This document shows positions 35,609 to 42,526 of a DNA stretch of 48,781 bases, piece after piece. Position numbers and translations under genes: made by a program. How positions within the stretch are numbered: position 1 is the stretch's first letter; each line of letters starts with the position of its first letter. The notes below the pieces were generated by a model. It was given only the letters and a program-made list of their open reading frames with translations, was not told where the DNA came from and ran no database searches. The stretch comes from Akkermansia muciniphila (GTDB taxonomy: Bacteria; Verrucomicrobiota; Verrucomicrobiia; Verrucomicrobiales; Akkermansiaceae): contig CAMCYK010000015.1 in the NCBI GenBank assembly GCA_945883695.1, forward strand, positions 1 through 48,781. Direction: 5' to 3'.

Positions 35609-36844
35609 TCAGGGTTCCGCGGCGGCCTGCCGGATCAGGTCTTCCTTCCATTCGACATCCCCGCGCTGCGGGCCGGCGAGGTAGCGGGCGTAGCCTTGTT
35701 TGACGCTTTCCAGGTGCTGCTCGAAATTTTCCGGGGTGATCCGGGTGCCGTAGGTGTCGCCGCCTGCAAGCGGTGAGGGCCAGCCCATCACGCGGGACTG
35801 GATCAGGTTGCCCATCTCGATGCTGTAGTGGCCGAGGTCGTTCCAATGGGTCATCCGGGCCTCCTCGCTGCGGGGGATCGGCTCGCTGTTGAGCTCGTGG
35901 TAGTCGCAGAAATCCCAGACTTCGATCGGCGGGCCTTGCAGCGGGAGGGCGTTGACCCGGCTGGCGATGTCGAGCACCGCGCGGCGCTCGCTTTCAAAGA
36001 GGGCCGGCGGGGTGGCGGCATCGGCCGCGCGGGCGTGCATCAGCGCGTGGGTCGGGTGGATGAAGGCGATGAAGCGGATGCCCTGCTCGCGGCTGGCGCG
36101 CATGACGCCTTCCAGCAATTGGACTTTTTCCGCGTTGAGGTCGTTGCCAGTGCGGCCCTTGTCGGGCAGGTCGTAGGCGGCCTCGCCGACGATGCGGTCG
36201 CGGATGAAGAACAACTGGCTCTTCTGGCCCTTCTTCTTCGGCCGGGCGCGCAGCCCTTTCGGGGTGTATTGGGTGGTCTCCCCGGCGGCGGCGCGTTTCA
36301 GGGTGGAGAACGAGGCCTCCAGGGTCGAAATGCCGAAGAGGTAGCGCAGCTCGCGGTTGAGCGCGTCCTGGTTGGTCGCCAGCGGGGAGGAATGGAAATC
36401 GCCCATCGGCCGGGTGTCGACGTCGGAGCTGAGGTCGCCGGGGTCGATCCCGAACAGGACCACCTCGACCGTCCGCTCGCCGATCAGGTAGCGGAGGATC
36501 GCCTCGCTTTCGTAGAAAAAGCCGCCGCTGCAGCCGAGGTTGACCACGTCATCGCGGTTCCAGCCGGCGAATTCCGGATCGAGGGCGTTGGCGACGCGGG
36601 AGGAGCCGATGAAGGCGGCGCCGATGGTCTCGTTCGAGCGGACGATCCCGGCCTTGCCGGTGCGGATCTGCGACGAGATGTCGCGGTAGGGGTCCAGCGA
36701 CTCGGCGGACCACGGGGTCGGGGTCACGCGCCACGGGTTGACCGTGGTGTTGAGGATCACGGCGGCAAGCAGGGTCAGACCGATGCAGCCGAACAGGGCG
36801 GTGACGTAGCCGCGCGGCGCCGACATGGGAGGGGTATGCGCCAT
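35609..36844 (-). CDS. AlgJ/AlgX-like SGNH acetyltransferase partner C
   Basis: A 411-residue protein with an N-terminal helix (VTALFGCIGLTLLAAVILNT, about 14-33) and a periplasmic SGNH-like domain: AFIGSSRVANALDPEF, LFGIDPGDLSS, AFIHPTHALMH, EVWDFCDYHELNSEPIPRS and DLGHYSIEMG, the DxxH motif (D..H). It shares TVNPWRVTPTPW with partner A and TPENFEQ with both paralogs. Of two possible starts, ATG 36844 and ATG 36826, the first is given; neither has a strong ribosome binding site. It is the first gene of the partner C-MBOAT C-MBOAT B-partner B operon and diverges from the sulfotransferase genes. Confidence 0.8.
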   Translation of the reverse strand: MAHTPPMSAPRGYVTALFGCIGLTLLAAVILNTTVNPWRVTPTPWSAESLDPYRDISSQIRTGKAGIVRSNETIGAAFIGSSRVANALDPEFAGWNRDDVVNLGCSGGFFYESEAILRYLIGERTVEVVLFGIDPGDLSSDVDTRPMGDFHSSPLATNQDALNRELRYLFGISTLEASFSTLKRAAAGETTQYTPKGLRARPKKKGQKSQLFFIRDRIVGEAAYDLPDKGRTGNDLNAEKVQLLEGVMRASREQGIRFIAFIHPTHALMHARAADAATPPALFESERRAVLDIASRVNALPLQGPPIEVWDFCDYHELNSEPIPRSEEARMTHWNDLGHYSIEMGNLIQSRVMGWPSPLAGGDTYGTRITPENFEQHLESVKQGYARYLAGPQRGDVEWKEDLIRQAAAEP

Positions 36845-36934
36845 GCCTCGCGAGGGTGTCAAACGTCTTCCATCATCAGGAACCGTCCTTGACCGGGGGC
36901 GCCGGGATCGGGGAGGCTGGCGACGCCTTATTCC
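36845..36934. promoter_or_regulatory. divergent promoter region (acyltransferase operon / sulfotransferases)
   Basis: A 90-bp gap between divergent starts. It must hold promoters for both the acylation operon and the sulfotransferase pair, so the two could be co-regulated. No clear hexamers or operator were found. Confidence 0.4.
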
Positions 36935-37543
36935 ATGATCTCCCTTCAAAAACGCTTCCTCTTCGTCCACATCCCGAAGACCGCGGGCAACTCGATCCAG
37001 AACATCCTGCGGGACTACTCCGAGGACCGGATCGTCGCCAGCGGCGGGCAGGACGGGGTGGAGCGCTTCGAGGTGCGGTCGGACGGGCGGGAGCTGGTGA
37101 AGCATTCGACACTGGCCGAATACTACCGCGAGCTGGGTAAGGAGACCGCCGACGGGCTGTTCAAGTTCGCCTGCGTCCGCAACCCGTGGGACCGGATGAT
37201 CTCGTTCTGGTTCTCGCCGCACCGCCGCGAGGCGAAGTGGGACCCGAAGAAGTTCCGCAAGTTCGTCGAGAAGGAGGTCCGGCCGCTGCGCGATTACTTC
37301 GCGCTGCCGACCGATGCCGGCAAACCGTCCTTCGGCAATGTCGATTTCATCATCCGCTACGAGCATCTGAACGACGACTTCCGCACCGTCTGCGAGAAGC
37401 TCGGGATCCCGCCGGTGGAGCTGCCGGTGCGCAACCGCTCCGAGCGGGGCAGCGCGGCGGAGTACTACGATGAAATGCTGGGCGATTTCATCGCGGAGAC
37501 CTTCGCCGACGAGATCGACTACTTCGGCTACCAACGGCCATGA
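36935..37543 (+). CDS. sulfotransferase family 2 domain protein
   Basis: A 202-residue PAPS-dependent sulfotransferase. The 5'-phosphosulfate loop is LFVHIPKTAGNSIQNIL (residues about 8-24), and the 3'-phosphate motif is FACVRNPWDRMISFWF (about 78-93), both hallmarks of the carbohydrate sulfotransferase group. There is no signal peptide, so it works in the cytoplasm on a sugar nucleotide, lipid-linked sugar or polymer. It overlaps the second sulfotransferase by 4 bases (ATGA), so the two are co-translated. Next to fucosyl and acyl transferases it probably sulfates the same glycan. No PAPS synthesis genes are visible in the window. Confidence 0.9.
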   Translation: MISLQKRFLFVHIPKTAGNSIQNILRDYSEDRIVASGGQDGVERFEVRSDGRELVKHSTLAEYYRELGKETADGLFKFACVRNPWDRMISFWFSPHRREAKWDPKKFRKFVEKEVRPLRDYFALPTDAGKPSFGNVDFIIRYEHLNDDFRTVCEKLGIPPVELPVRNRSERGSAAEYYDEMLGDFIAETFADEIDYFGYQRP

Positions 37544-38505
37544 CGCGCCCGGTTTTCCTGCTGTCCCTGCCGCGCGCCGGCTCGACGCTGCTCCAGCGGC
37601 TGCTGCTGACGAGCGGGAAATGCGCGACGCTGGGCGAACCGAGCTTGCTGCTGCGCTTCCTCGGCGAGGGGCCGGCGATGACGCGCAAGGCGACTTATTG
37701 GGAATCGCTGGTCGAGACCGCGACCGCCGACATGCGCCAGGCCTGGGGCGGCTATGACGAGGCCTACCGGAAGGGCGTGCGCGACTTGATGCAGGGGATC
37801 TACGACGGGCTGGCGGACGGCAAGGAGTGGTTCATCGACAAGACGCCGCGCTACACGCTGATCGCCGAGGAGATCCTGGCGACCTTCCCCGAGGCGAAGT
37901 TCATCGTGCTGTGGCGCCATCCGCTGGCGGTGGCGGCTTCGGTGTCGTCGACCTTCCGCAAGGGGCGCTGGTGTCCGGACGAGTTCGGGATCGACCTGCA
38001 TGAAGGCCAGGCGCGCTTGCAGGAGTTTTGCCAGCGGCACGGCGGGCGGGTGTTCCAGATCAAGTACGAGGACCTGGTGACCGATCCGGCCGGCGAGCTG
38101 GGGCGGCTGGGGGATTACCTCGGCTGGGAGAACCTGCCCGCGGTGCTGGAGCAGGAGCTGGTGACTTCCACCGGCGGGACCCTGGGTGATCCGACCGGGG
38201 TGAAGCGCTACCGCAAGATCTCGCCGGCCAGTCGCGACGCGTGGAAGGCGGAGTTGTCGAATTGGTATCGGAGGGCGTGGGCCCGGAGTTATGTTTCGGG
38301 CGAGCGGGCGATGAAAATGAAGGAGCTCGGCTACGAACTGCCGGACGGGATCGCGCGGGGAGGGCGGCTGGGCTTGTTCGCGGGGCTGGCGGATTGGTTC
38401 ACGGCCCGGCGGCGGATTCACCGGAGGTTGCGGAAACCGACGTGGTTGCCGCGCTTTGCCCGGAAGTTCCGGAAGGAGCGCGGGTATGAGGTGTCGTTCC
38501 GGTGA
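37540..38505 (+). CDS. sulfotransferase family protein
   Basis: A 321-residue sulfotransferase of the Sulfotransfer_3-like group. The PAPS 5'-loop is VFLLSLPRAGSTLLQRLLLT (residues about 5-24); WFIDKTPRYTLIAEEI, KFIVLWRHPLAVAASV (3'-phosphate binding, with R and S) and FQIKYEDLVTDPAGELGRL follow. It starts with an ATGA overlap with the preceding gene. The C-terminal 40 residues are very basic (RRRIHRRLRKPTWLPRFARK), perhaps for binding a polyanionic substrate or the membrane. It and its neighbour probably modify two different positions of one glycan. Confidence 0.9.
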   Translation: MTRPVFLLSLPRAGSTLLQRLLLTSGKCATLGEPSLLLRFLGEGPAMTRKATYWESLVETATADMRQAWGGYDEAYRKGVRDLMQGIYDGLADGKEWFIDKTPRYTLIAEEILATFPEAKFIVLWRHPLAVAASVSSTFRKGRWCPDEFGIDLHEGQARLQEFCQRHGGRVFQIKYEDLVTDPAGELGRLGDYLGWENLPAVLEQELVTSTGGTLGDPTGVKRYRKISPASRDAWKAELSNWYRRAWARSYVSGERAMKMKELGYELPDGIARGGRLGLFAGLADWFTARRRIHRRLRKPTWLPRFARKFRKERGYEVSFR

Positions 38506-38558
38506 GGGGGTGACAGGGCGAGAAGCCGCGAGTTAATCAGTGAAGCCGGGCACCGGGG

Positions 38559-38662
38559 TAAGTAGTCCCGGCTTGAGCCGGACGAGTGGTTCCCATCGGC
38601 TCGCATTACCCTTTTGGGCATCATCGCACGTGCTGCGTCCGGCTGAAGCCGGGACTACTTAC
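38559..38662. repeat. REPIN family G, inverted pair
   Basis: Left arm TAAGTAGTCCCGGCTTGAGC at 38559-38584 and right arm 38636-38662, which on the minus strand reads GTAAGTAGTCCCGGCTTCAG and differs by one base. Each starts with GTAG; a spacer of about 51 bp separates the arms. It lies between the converging sulfotransferase and hydrolase genes. A half copy at 45171-45191 ends another gene. Confidence 0.88.
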
Positions 38663-38742
38663 AACTTGGATTCCAGCCTTTTTGTAGAACTCGGGACGCA
38701 CGAAGACTTCGACCCAGTCGGTGGGGGTTACCCTTGCCCGAG

Positions 38743-39405
38743 TCAAGGCACCGGCGTCGCGAGGCGGCCGAGGATGTCCTTCCTCACCCGCGGCGAGAAG
38801 GTCATCATGGGATGCAGCGGGCAGGGGATGCAGAGGTTTTCCGCGCGGTCCCACTGCGAGCTGGTGGACGGCAGGATGATCAGGTCGGCGGGGGTGCGGT
38901 AGGAGACGATGGGGATGTCGCCGAGGCGGTTTTCGGTCTTGGCGAGCTGTTGGAGGAACTCGCTGCCGGGGCGCATCTGGCGCGCGCCTTCGCCGTAGCA
39001 GAGGTGGGCGGTTTCGGTGCCGTGATGCGGCGAGGAGATGGTGAAGAAGGCATCGCAGCGCTTCGCCCCGCCGAGTTCCTGCAAGTAGTGGCGGCTGATC
39101 AGGCCGCCCATGCTGAAGCCGATCACCACCAGCCGTTCGTCCGGGCCGAAGCGGGCGTCGATCTCGCGCTTGAGCTGTGCGGCCATGACCGGCAGGCCGT
39201 CGCGGCCGTCGGCGGGCTTGAGCGAGGGGGTGAGGCATTCGATCCCGCGCTGTTCGAGGTCCTTGCGGAGGAAGCCGAAGCAGCGCCACTGGGTCTGGAA
39301 GATGCCGTGGACCAGCACCACGCGCTTCGCCGGGATCTTGCGGGTCTCGCCGCCATGGGACAGCGAGGCCATGGCGAGGGTGGAGAGGAGGACGCGCTTG
39401 AGCAT
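38743..39405 (-). CDS. secreted alpha/beta hydrolase (lipase-like)
   Basis: A 220-residue exported hydrolase. A signal peptide covers about residues 1-17 (MLKRVLLSTLAMASLSHGG). Oxyanion and fold markers are VVLVHGIFQT, and the nucleophile elbow is VIGFSMGGLISRHY with S98. A downstream histidine is in ISSPHHGTETAH. Short length and the HGIF/GFSMGG pattern fit triacylglycerol-lipase or esterase relatives in the outer compartments; the substrate is unknown. ATG 39405 gives the signal peptide; a longer reading would include repeat-like sequence. It converges with the sulfotransferase genes and sits 51 bp after the next gene upstream. Confidence 0.82.
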   Translation of the reverse strand: MLKRVLLSTLAMASLSHGGETRKIPAKRVVLVHGIFQTQWRCFGFLRKDLEQRGIECLTPSLKPADGRDGLPVMAAQLKREIDARFGPDERLVVIGFSMGGLISRHYLQELGGAKRCDAFFTISSPHHGTETAHLCYGEGARQMRPGSEFLQQLAKTENRLGDIPIVSYRTPADLIILPSTSSQWDRAENLCIPCPLHPMMTFSPRVRKDILGRLATPVP

Positions 39406-39456
39406 GCGACGATGCAACCACGGCCCGGGCGGCCGTGGAAGATACAATTTTTTGAG

Positions 39457-40128
39457 TCAACCATCGAGCAAAGCGTCGATCCGCTGCATCTCGGTGACCT
39501 GCCATTTCATCGCGCCGACCTGTTCGGTGGCGACATTGATTTCGAGCACTGAGGCACCGAGGGTGATGTGGGCGAGCTGGTTGCGGGTGGCTTCGGCATT
39601 GCGCGCGAGGTCTTCCAGCTGGGTGGTGACGCCGGCGATCCGTTCGCGGAGGACCTCCGGCTTGACCTTGGAACGGGCGAGCAGGGTGAGCTTGTGGCAC
39701 AGCGGCCAGAGGGAGGAAAGCGACTCGTCGGTGCGGCGGGCGAGTTCGGCGCGGAGTTCGGAGGGAATGTGCGGATTGGCGGGATCGGCGGCGGCTTGCT
39801 GGAGGGCGAGCAGCTCGCGGACGGCATCGAGCATGCGGGGTTTGAGGTCCTCGCCGGGGAAAGGGACCTTGAAGCGGAGCGTGCTGATCAACTGGTCGTG
39901 GTCGCCGCTTTCCTGGAGGAGCTGGAGGGCGGCGGCGTAGTTGTTTTCGTCCATCGCGGTCTGGGCCTGGCCGGATTTGGAGAGCAGGCGGTAGCCGGCC
40001 CAGGCGGCGAGGCCGGCCAGGGCGAGCACCCCGACGAAGGCCAGCGAGATGCGCCAGAAGTAGACGGCGGCGATCAGCAGGGCGAGGCCGAGGAGCCAGG
40101 AGAGGGGGCTGGAGGATTTATCCGCCAT
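39457..40128 (-). CDS. hypothetical membrane protein, 223 residues, helical
   Basis: An N-terminal pair of hydrophobic segments (SSPLSWLLGLALLIAAVYFW and LAFVGVLALAGLAAWAGYRL, about 5-48) is followed by about 170 residues of amphipathic helices (NNYAAALQLLQESGDHDQLI, SELRAELARRTDESLSSLWP, LEDLARNAEATRNQLAHITL) that may form coiled coils facing the cytoplasm. No recognised domain. The ATG at 40128 has no obvious ribosome binding site. It lies upstream of the hydrolase gene with a 51-bp gap and may be co-transcribed with it. The stop codon falls just before AT-rich spacer sequence. Confidence 0.6.
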   Translation of the reverse strand: MADKSSSPLSWLLGLALLIAAVYFWRISLAFVGVLALAGLAAWAGYRLLSKSGQAQTAMDENNYAAALQLLQESGDHDQLISTLRFKVPFPGEDLKPRMLDAVRELLALQQAAADPANPHIPSELRAELARRTDESLSSLWPLCHKLTLLARSKVKPEVLRERIAGVTTQLEDLARNAEATRNQLAHITLGASVLEINVATEQVGAMKWQVTEMQRIDALLDG

Positions 40129-40197
40129 GGTGGTGGGGAGGATCGGTGACACGGGGGGAGACGCCAAGGGGAATTCTCGGATGGAACGAACCGCGGA

Positions 40198-40215
40198 GTC
40201 GCAAAGGTCGCAAAG
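40198..40215. repeat. short tandem repeat, two 9-bp units
   Basis: GTCGCAAAG is present twice in tandem, followed by a partial third unit. It lies in the 207-bp gap between the membrane protein and the transposase remnant, which shows no gene. Confidence 0.5.
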
Positions 40216-40320
40216 GTCGCGGAGAGAGCGGGGAGGTCGTGATCGGTGATTGGGGATCGGGGAGGGGGGAATTGGGAGATTAGGGATTTGGGATTTGAGG
40301 GACGCCCCGCGGCGTCCGGC

Positions 40321-40378
40321 TATCCCGGAGGGATCTCAGCCAATAGCCGGTGGTCGAGCGCCGCGAACACCACCGGAT
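40321..40378 (-). repeat. family I structured repeat, left inverted copy
   Basis: A 58-bp core reading on the minus strand ATCCGGTGGTGTTCGC..., with GGTGGT/ACCACC and ATCCC/GGGAT hairpins. It is 55/58 identical, in inverted orientation, to 40815-40872. It overlaps the 3' end of the transposase and has replaced its last part. Confidence 0.85.
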
Positions 40379-40710
40379 GCGCTTTCCCGCGCTGAGGCGC
40401 TCACAGTAAAGGCGGCGTATCCTTCCTGCCATTTGAAATCCCGGTTTCGCGATCGTTCTGCGATCCATTTGGAAGAGGATCGTTTCAGCTCGCGCATGAA
40501 GTCCGAGAGGCAGTGGGTGGCGTTCAGCGAGACCAGCAGGTGGACATGGTCGGCAACACCGCCGACGCCTTGGGGGATGCCTCCAAGTCCGCGGACGGTG
40601 CCGCCGAGGTATTCGTGGAGTTCGTCGCGCAGGTCATCGTGGATCAAGGGGGCGCGATGTTTTGTGGCGAAGATCAGGTGATAGTACAGGCATGTGTGGG
40701 TGGAAGGCAC
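40336..40710 (-). pseudogene. REP-associated tyrosine transposase (Y1_Tnp), 3'-truncated
   Basis: The translation from GTG 40710 (PSTHTCLYYHLIFATKHRAP) is a RAYT/IS200-like transposase: HLIFATKHR, LRDELHEYLGGTVRGLGG, the metal-binding HUH motif VADHVHLLVSL (H55, H57), ELKRSSSKWI and DFKWQEGYAAFTVSAS. After about residue 106 the protein runs into repeat sequence and lacks the last 35-45 residues of the family, including the YIxxQ helix with the catalytic tyrosine. It is therefore inactive as it stands. The repeat element at 40321-40378 interrupts it, so a family I element was inserted or recombined into its own probable mobiliser. Full copies must exist elsewhere if the repeats still move. Confidence 0.85.
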
Positions 40711-40773
40711 GGAATCGCACCTAACATGAGGGGGGATTGAGGGGAATCACGAAGTCGCCCGTTCTTCCCGCCC

Positions 40774-40872
40774 GGCTGGAACCCCGTCCGGGGTTCCGGA
40801 TCCGCGTGCCGTGGATCCGGTGGTGTTCGCTGCGCTCGACCACCGGCTATTGGCTGGAATCCCTCCGGGATA
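40774..40872 (+). repeat. family I structured repeat, right copy
   Basis: It includes a GGAACCCC/GGGGTTCC hairpin (40778-40797), the 58-bp core (40815-40872) with GGTGGT/ACCACC, and a terminal ATCCC/GGGAT hairpin. It is inverted relative to the left copy, with the transposase between. A third copy lies at 45041-45140. Confidence 0.85.
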
Positions 40873-40882
40873 GGAGGAATCA

Positions 40883-40959
40883 CCATTTGCCATCTGCCAT
40901 CTGCCATCTGCCATCTGCCATCTGCCATCTGCCATCTGCCATCTGCCATCTGCCATCTA
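40883..40959. repeat. heptanucleotide tandem array, 11 units
   Basis: Units CCATTTG x1, CCATCTG x9 and CCATCTA x1, exactly 77 bp, end 12 bp from the stop of the DUF1552 gene. It reads as a variable-number array. On the minus strand it could spell a repeated peptide, but there is no ribosome binding site and no other coding signal. Confidence 0.95.
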
Positions 40960-40970
40960 GCCGCCCGGCC

Positions 40971-42284
40971 TCACGACAGAGCGAGCGGGCCGCCGCTGCA
41001 GAAGTCCTGCTGGCCGAAGACCGGGATATGGTGGCCGAAGGCGTGGGCGATGGAGAGCCAGAGACGGTTGTGGGGGACGTTGTCGAACTGCATCGCCTGG
41101 CCGGTCTTGAAGCCGAGTCCGCCGCCGAGAAGAACGAAGGGGATGTCGTCGAGCGTGTGGCTGTTGCCTTTGCCGAGCTCGTTGGTCCAGACGATGGTGG
41201 TGTGGTCGAGCATGGTGCCCTGACCGCCGGGCTCGGGGATGCTTTCGAGTTTCTTGGCGAGATAAGCGAGCTGTTCGCAGAGCCAGATATTGATCTTCAC
41301 CAGCTTCTCCTGGGCGTCGGCGTTGTTGTCGGGCTCGTGGGAGAGGTGGTGGTGGTCCTCGTGGATGTCGAGCCAGCGCATGCGGGCCTGGCCGACGCTG
41401 TTGGTGTATTGGAGCGAGGCGACGCGGGCCATGCCGTTGGCCATCGCGTTGACGAGGAGGTCGGCCTGCATGTGGCTGATCTTCGGGATGCCGTCGTTGT
41501 CGAGGGCGACGCCGGGCTCCAGCGCCGGGGGCGGGAAGAGCAGGTTGGCGGTGCCGGGGCTTTGCAGGTCCTTCTCCATCTCGCGGACGAAGGTGGCGTG
41601 CTGGTCGAGCAGGTCCTTCTCGGTGGGATCGACATGGGCGGCGATGGTGCGGAGGTCGTCGCGCACTTCATCGAGCACGCTGCCGACGTTCTCGCGGTCC
41701 TTCATGCTGCCATAGAGCTTCTCGAACAGCGCGTAGGGATCGCTGGCCGGGGCGAGCGGCTGGTTGGGGCCGGCGTAGTTCTCGCGGGTCCACGGGTCGG
41801 CGCGGTTGGGGACGGCGACGCCGAGTTCGAGCGAGCCGAAGCGGGTGGCGGTTTCCGGGCGGGCCTGGAGGAAATTCTTGATCTCCTGGTCGATCGAGAT
41901 GTTGCGGGCCCAGCCGGCGGGCATCCCGCCGCCGCCCTGGATGTTGCCGGGGAGCAGCTGGTTGGCGGTGAGCAGACAACTCATGCCGCGCATGTGGTTG
42001 TCGCCGTCACCGCCGACCTTGTTGCAGACGCCCTTGAGGGTCATCAGGCGGTTTTTGAAGGGTTCGAGCGGGGCGAGGATGCGCTTGAGCTTGAAGTCCG
42101 GCCCGGTCTGGTCGGGCCAGAATTCGGGCGGGATGGTGCCGTTCGGGGTAAAGAGGAAGATGATCCGCCGGGTTTTCGCGCCGGGAGCGTCCTGGGCGAG
42201 CGAGGGGAGCGATGGCAGGAAGGGCAGCGCGGCGGTGGAAAGGCCGAGCTGGCGGAGGAAGGAGCGGCGTGTGGTGAGGTTCAT
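40971..42284 (-). CDS. DUF1552 family protein, Tat-exported
   Basis: A 437-residue secreted protein with a twin-arginine signal (NLTTRRSFLRQLGLSTAALP). The DUF1552 signature includes RIIFLFTPNGTIPPEFWP, FKNRLMTLKGVCNKVG, HMRGMSCLLTAN, SIDQEIKNFL, DIHEDHHHLSHEP, TTIVWTNELGKGNSHTLDDI and PFVLLGGGLGFKTGQ; the fold belongs to the alkaline-phosphatase-like superfamily. Its activity is not established. In Planctomycetes and Verrucomicrobia it is normally encoded right after a DUF1592/1588/1585 protein with CxxCH motifs, as here. The ATG at 42284 gives the Tat signal; longer readings are not supported. Both sides are flanked by heptamer arrays. Confidence 0.93.
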   Translation of the reverse strand: MNLTTRRSFLRQLGLSTAALPFLPSLPSLAQDAPGAKTRRIIFLFTPNGTIPPEFWPDQTGPDFKLKRILAPLEPFKNRLMTLKGVCNKVGGDGDNHMRGMSCLLTANQLLPGNIQGGGGMPAGWARNISIDQEIKNFLQARPETATRFGSLELGVAVPNRADPWTRENYAGPNQPLAPASDPYALFEKLYGSMKDRENVGSVLDEVRDDLRTIAAHVDPTEKDLLDQHATFVREMEKDLQSPGTANLLFPPPALEPGVALDNDGIPKISHMQADLLVNAMANGMARVASLQYTNSVGQARMRWLDIHEDHHHLSHEPDNNADAQEKLVKINIWLCEQLAYLAKKLESIPEPGGQGTMLDHTTIVWTNELGKGNSHTLDDIPFVLLGGGLGFKTGQAMQFDNVPHNRLWLSIAHAFGHHIPVFGQQDFCSGGPLALS

Positions 42285-42340
42285 GGCGAGTTTTGGAGCT
42301 GGTGCGGTCCGCCCTGAAGAAGGCATCTCGAGAGATTCGA

Positions 42341-42481
42341 TTGATGATTGCCGATTGCCGATTGTTGATTGTTGATTGTTGATTGTTGATTGTTGATTGT
42401 TGATTGTTGAACGGGTGATTTGAGGGTCAGCGGGCTTTTCTTCAGATCAACAATCAAAAATCATCAATCATCAATCGTCAA
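42341..42481. repeat. inverted heptanucleotide arrays, TTGNNGA and TCANNAA
   Basis: Left array (42341-42410): TTGATGA, TTGCCGA x2, TTGTTGA x7. Right array (42447-42481): TCAACAA, TCAAAAA, TCATCAA x2, TCGTCAA, the reverse complement of the left units. A 36-bp spacer lies between, so a long hairpin can form. It fills most of the gap between the DUF1592 and DUF1552 genes; 42285-42526 otherwise shows no gene. Confidence 0.93.
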
Positions 42482-42526
42482 TCAAAGGGGATTCTCGATT
42501 GATGAGCAGTGTGTTGGTGGACCATG

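Noticed and set aside
31233..35846. A single 1500-codon reading through partner B and both MBOAT genes
   Set aside because: Only its last 416 codons are the real partner B. The rest reads the MBOAT genes in the wrong frame; the starts with FNSY mark the true genes.
38663..38742. A possible C-terminal gene fragment reading DWVEVFVRPEFYKKAGIQV on the minus strand
   Set aside because: It reads directly into the GTAGTCCCGG repeat and is probably part of the extended repeat. No start or homologous upstream protein was found.
40883..40959. A CRISPR array or a repeated-peptide gene
   Set aside because: Units are 7 bp with no spacers, and the repeated peptide reading (ADGRWQM) has no ribosome binding site or flanking protein sequence.
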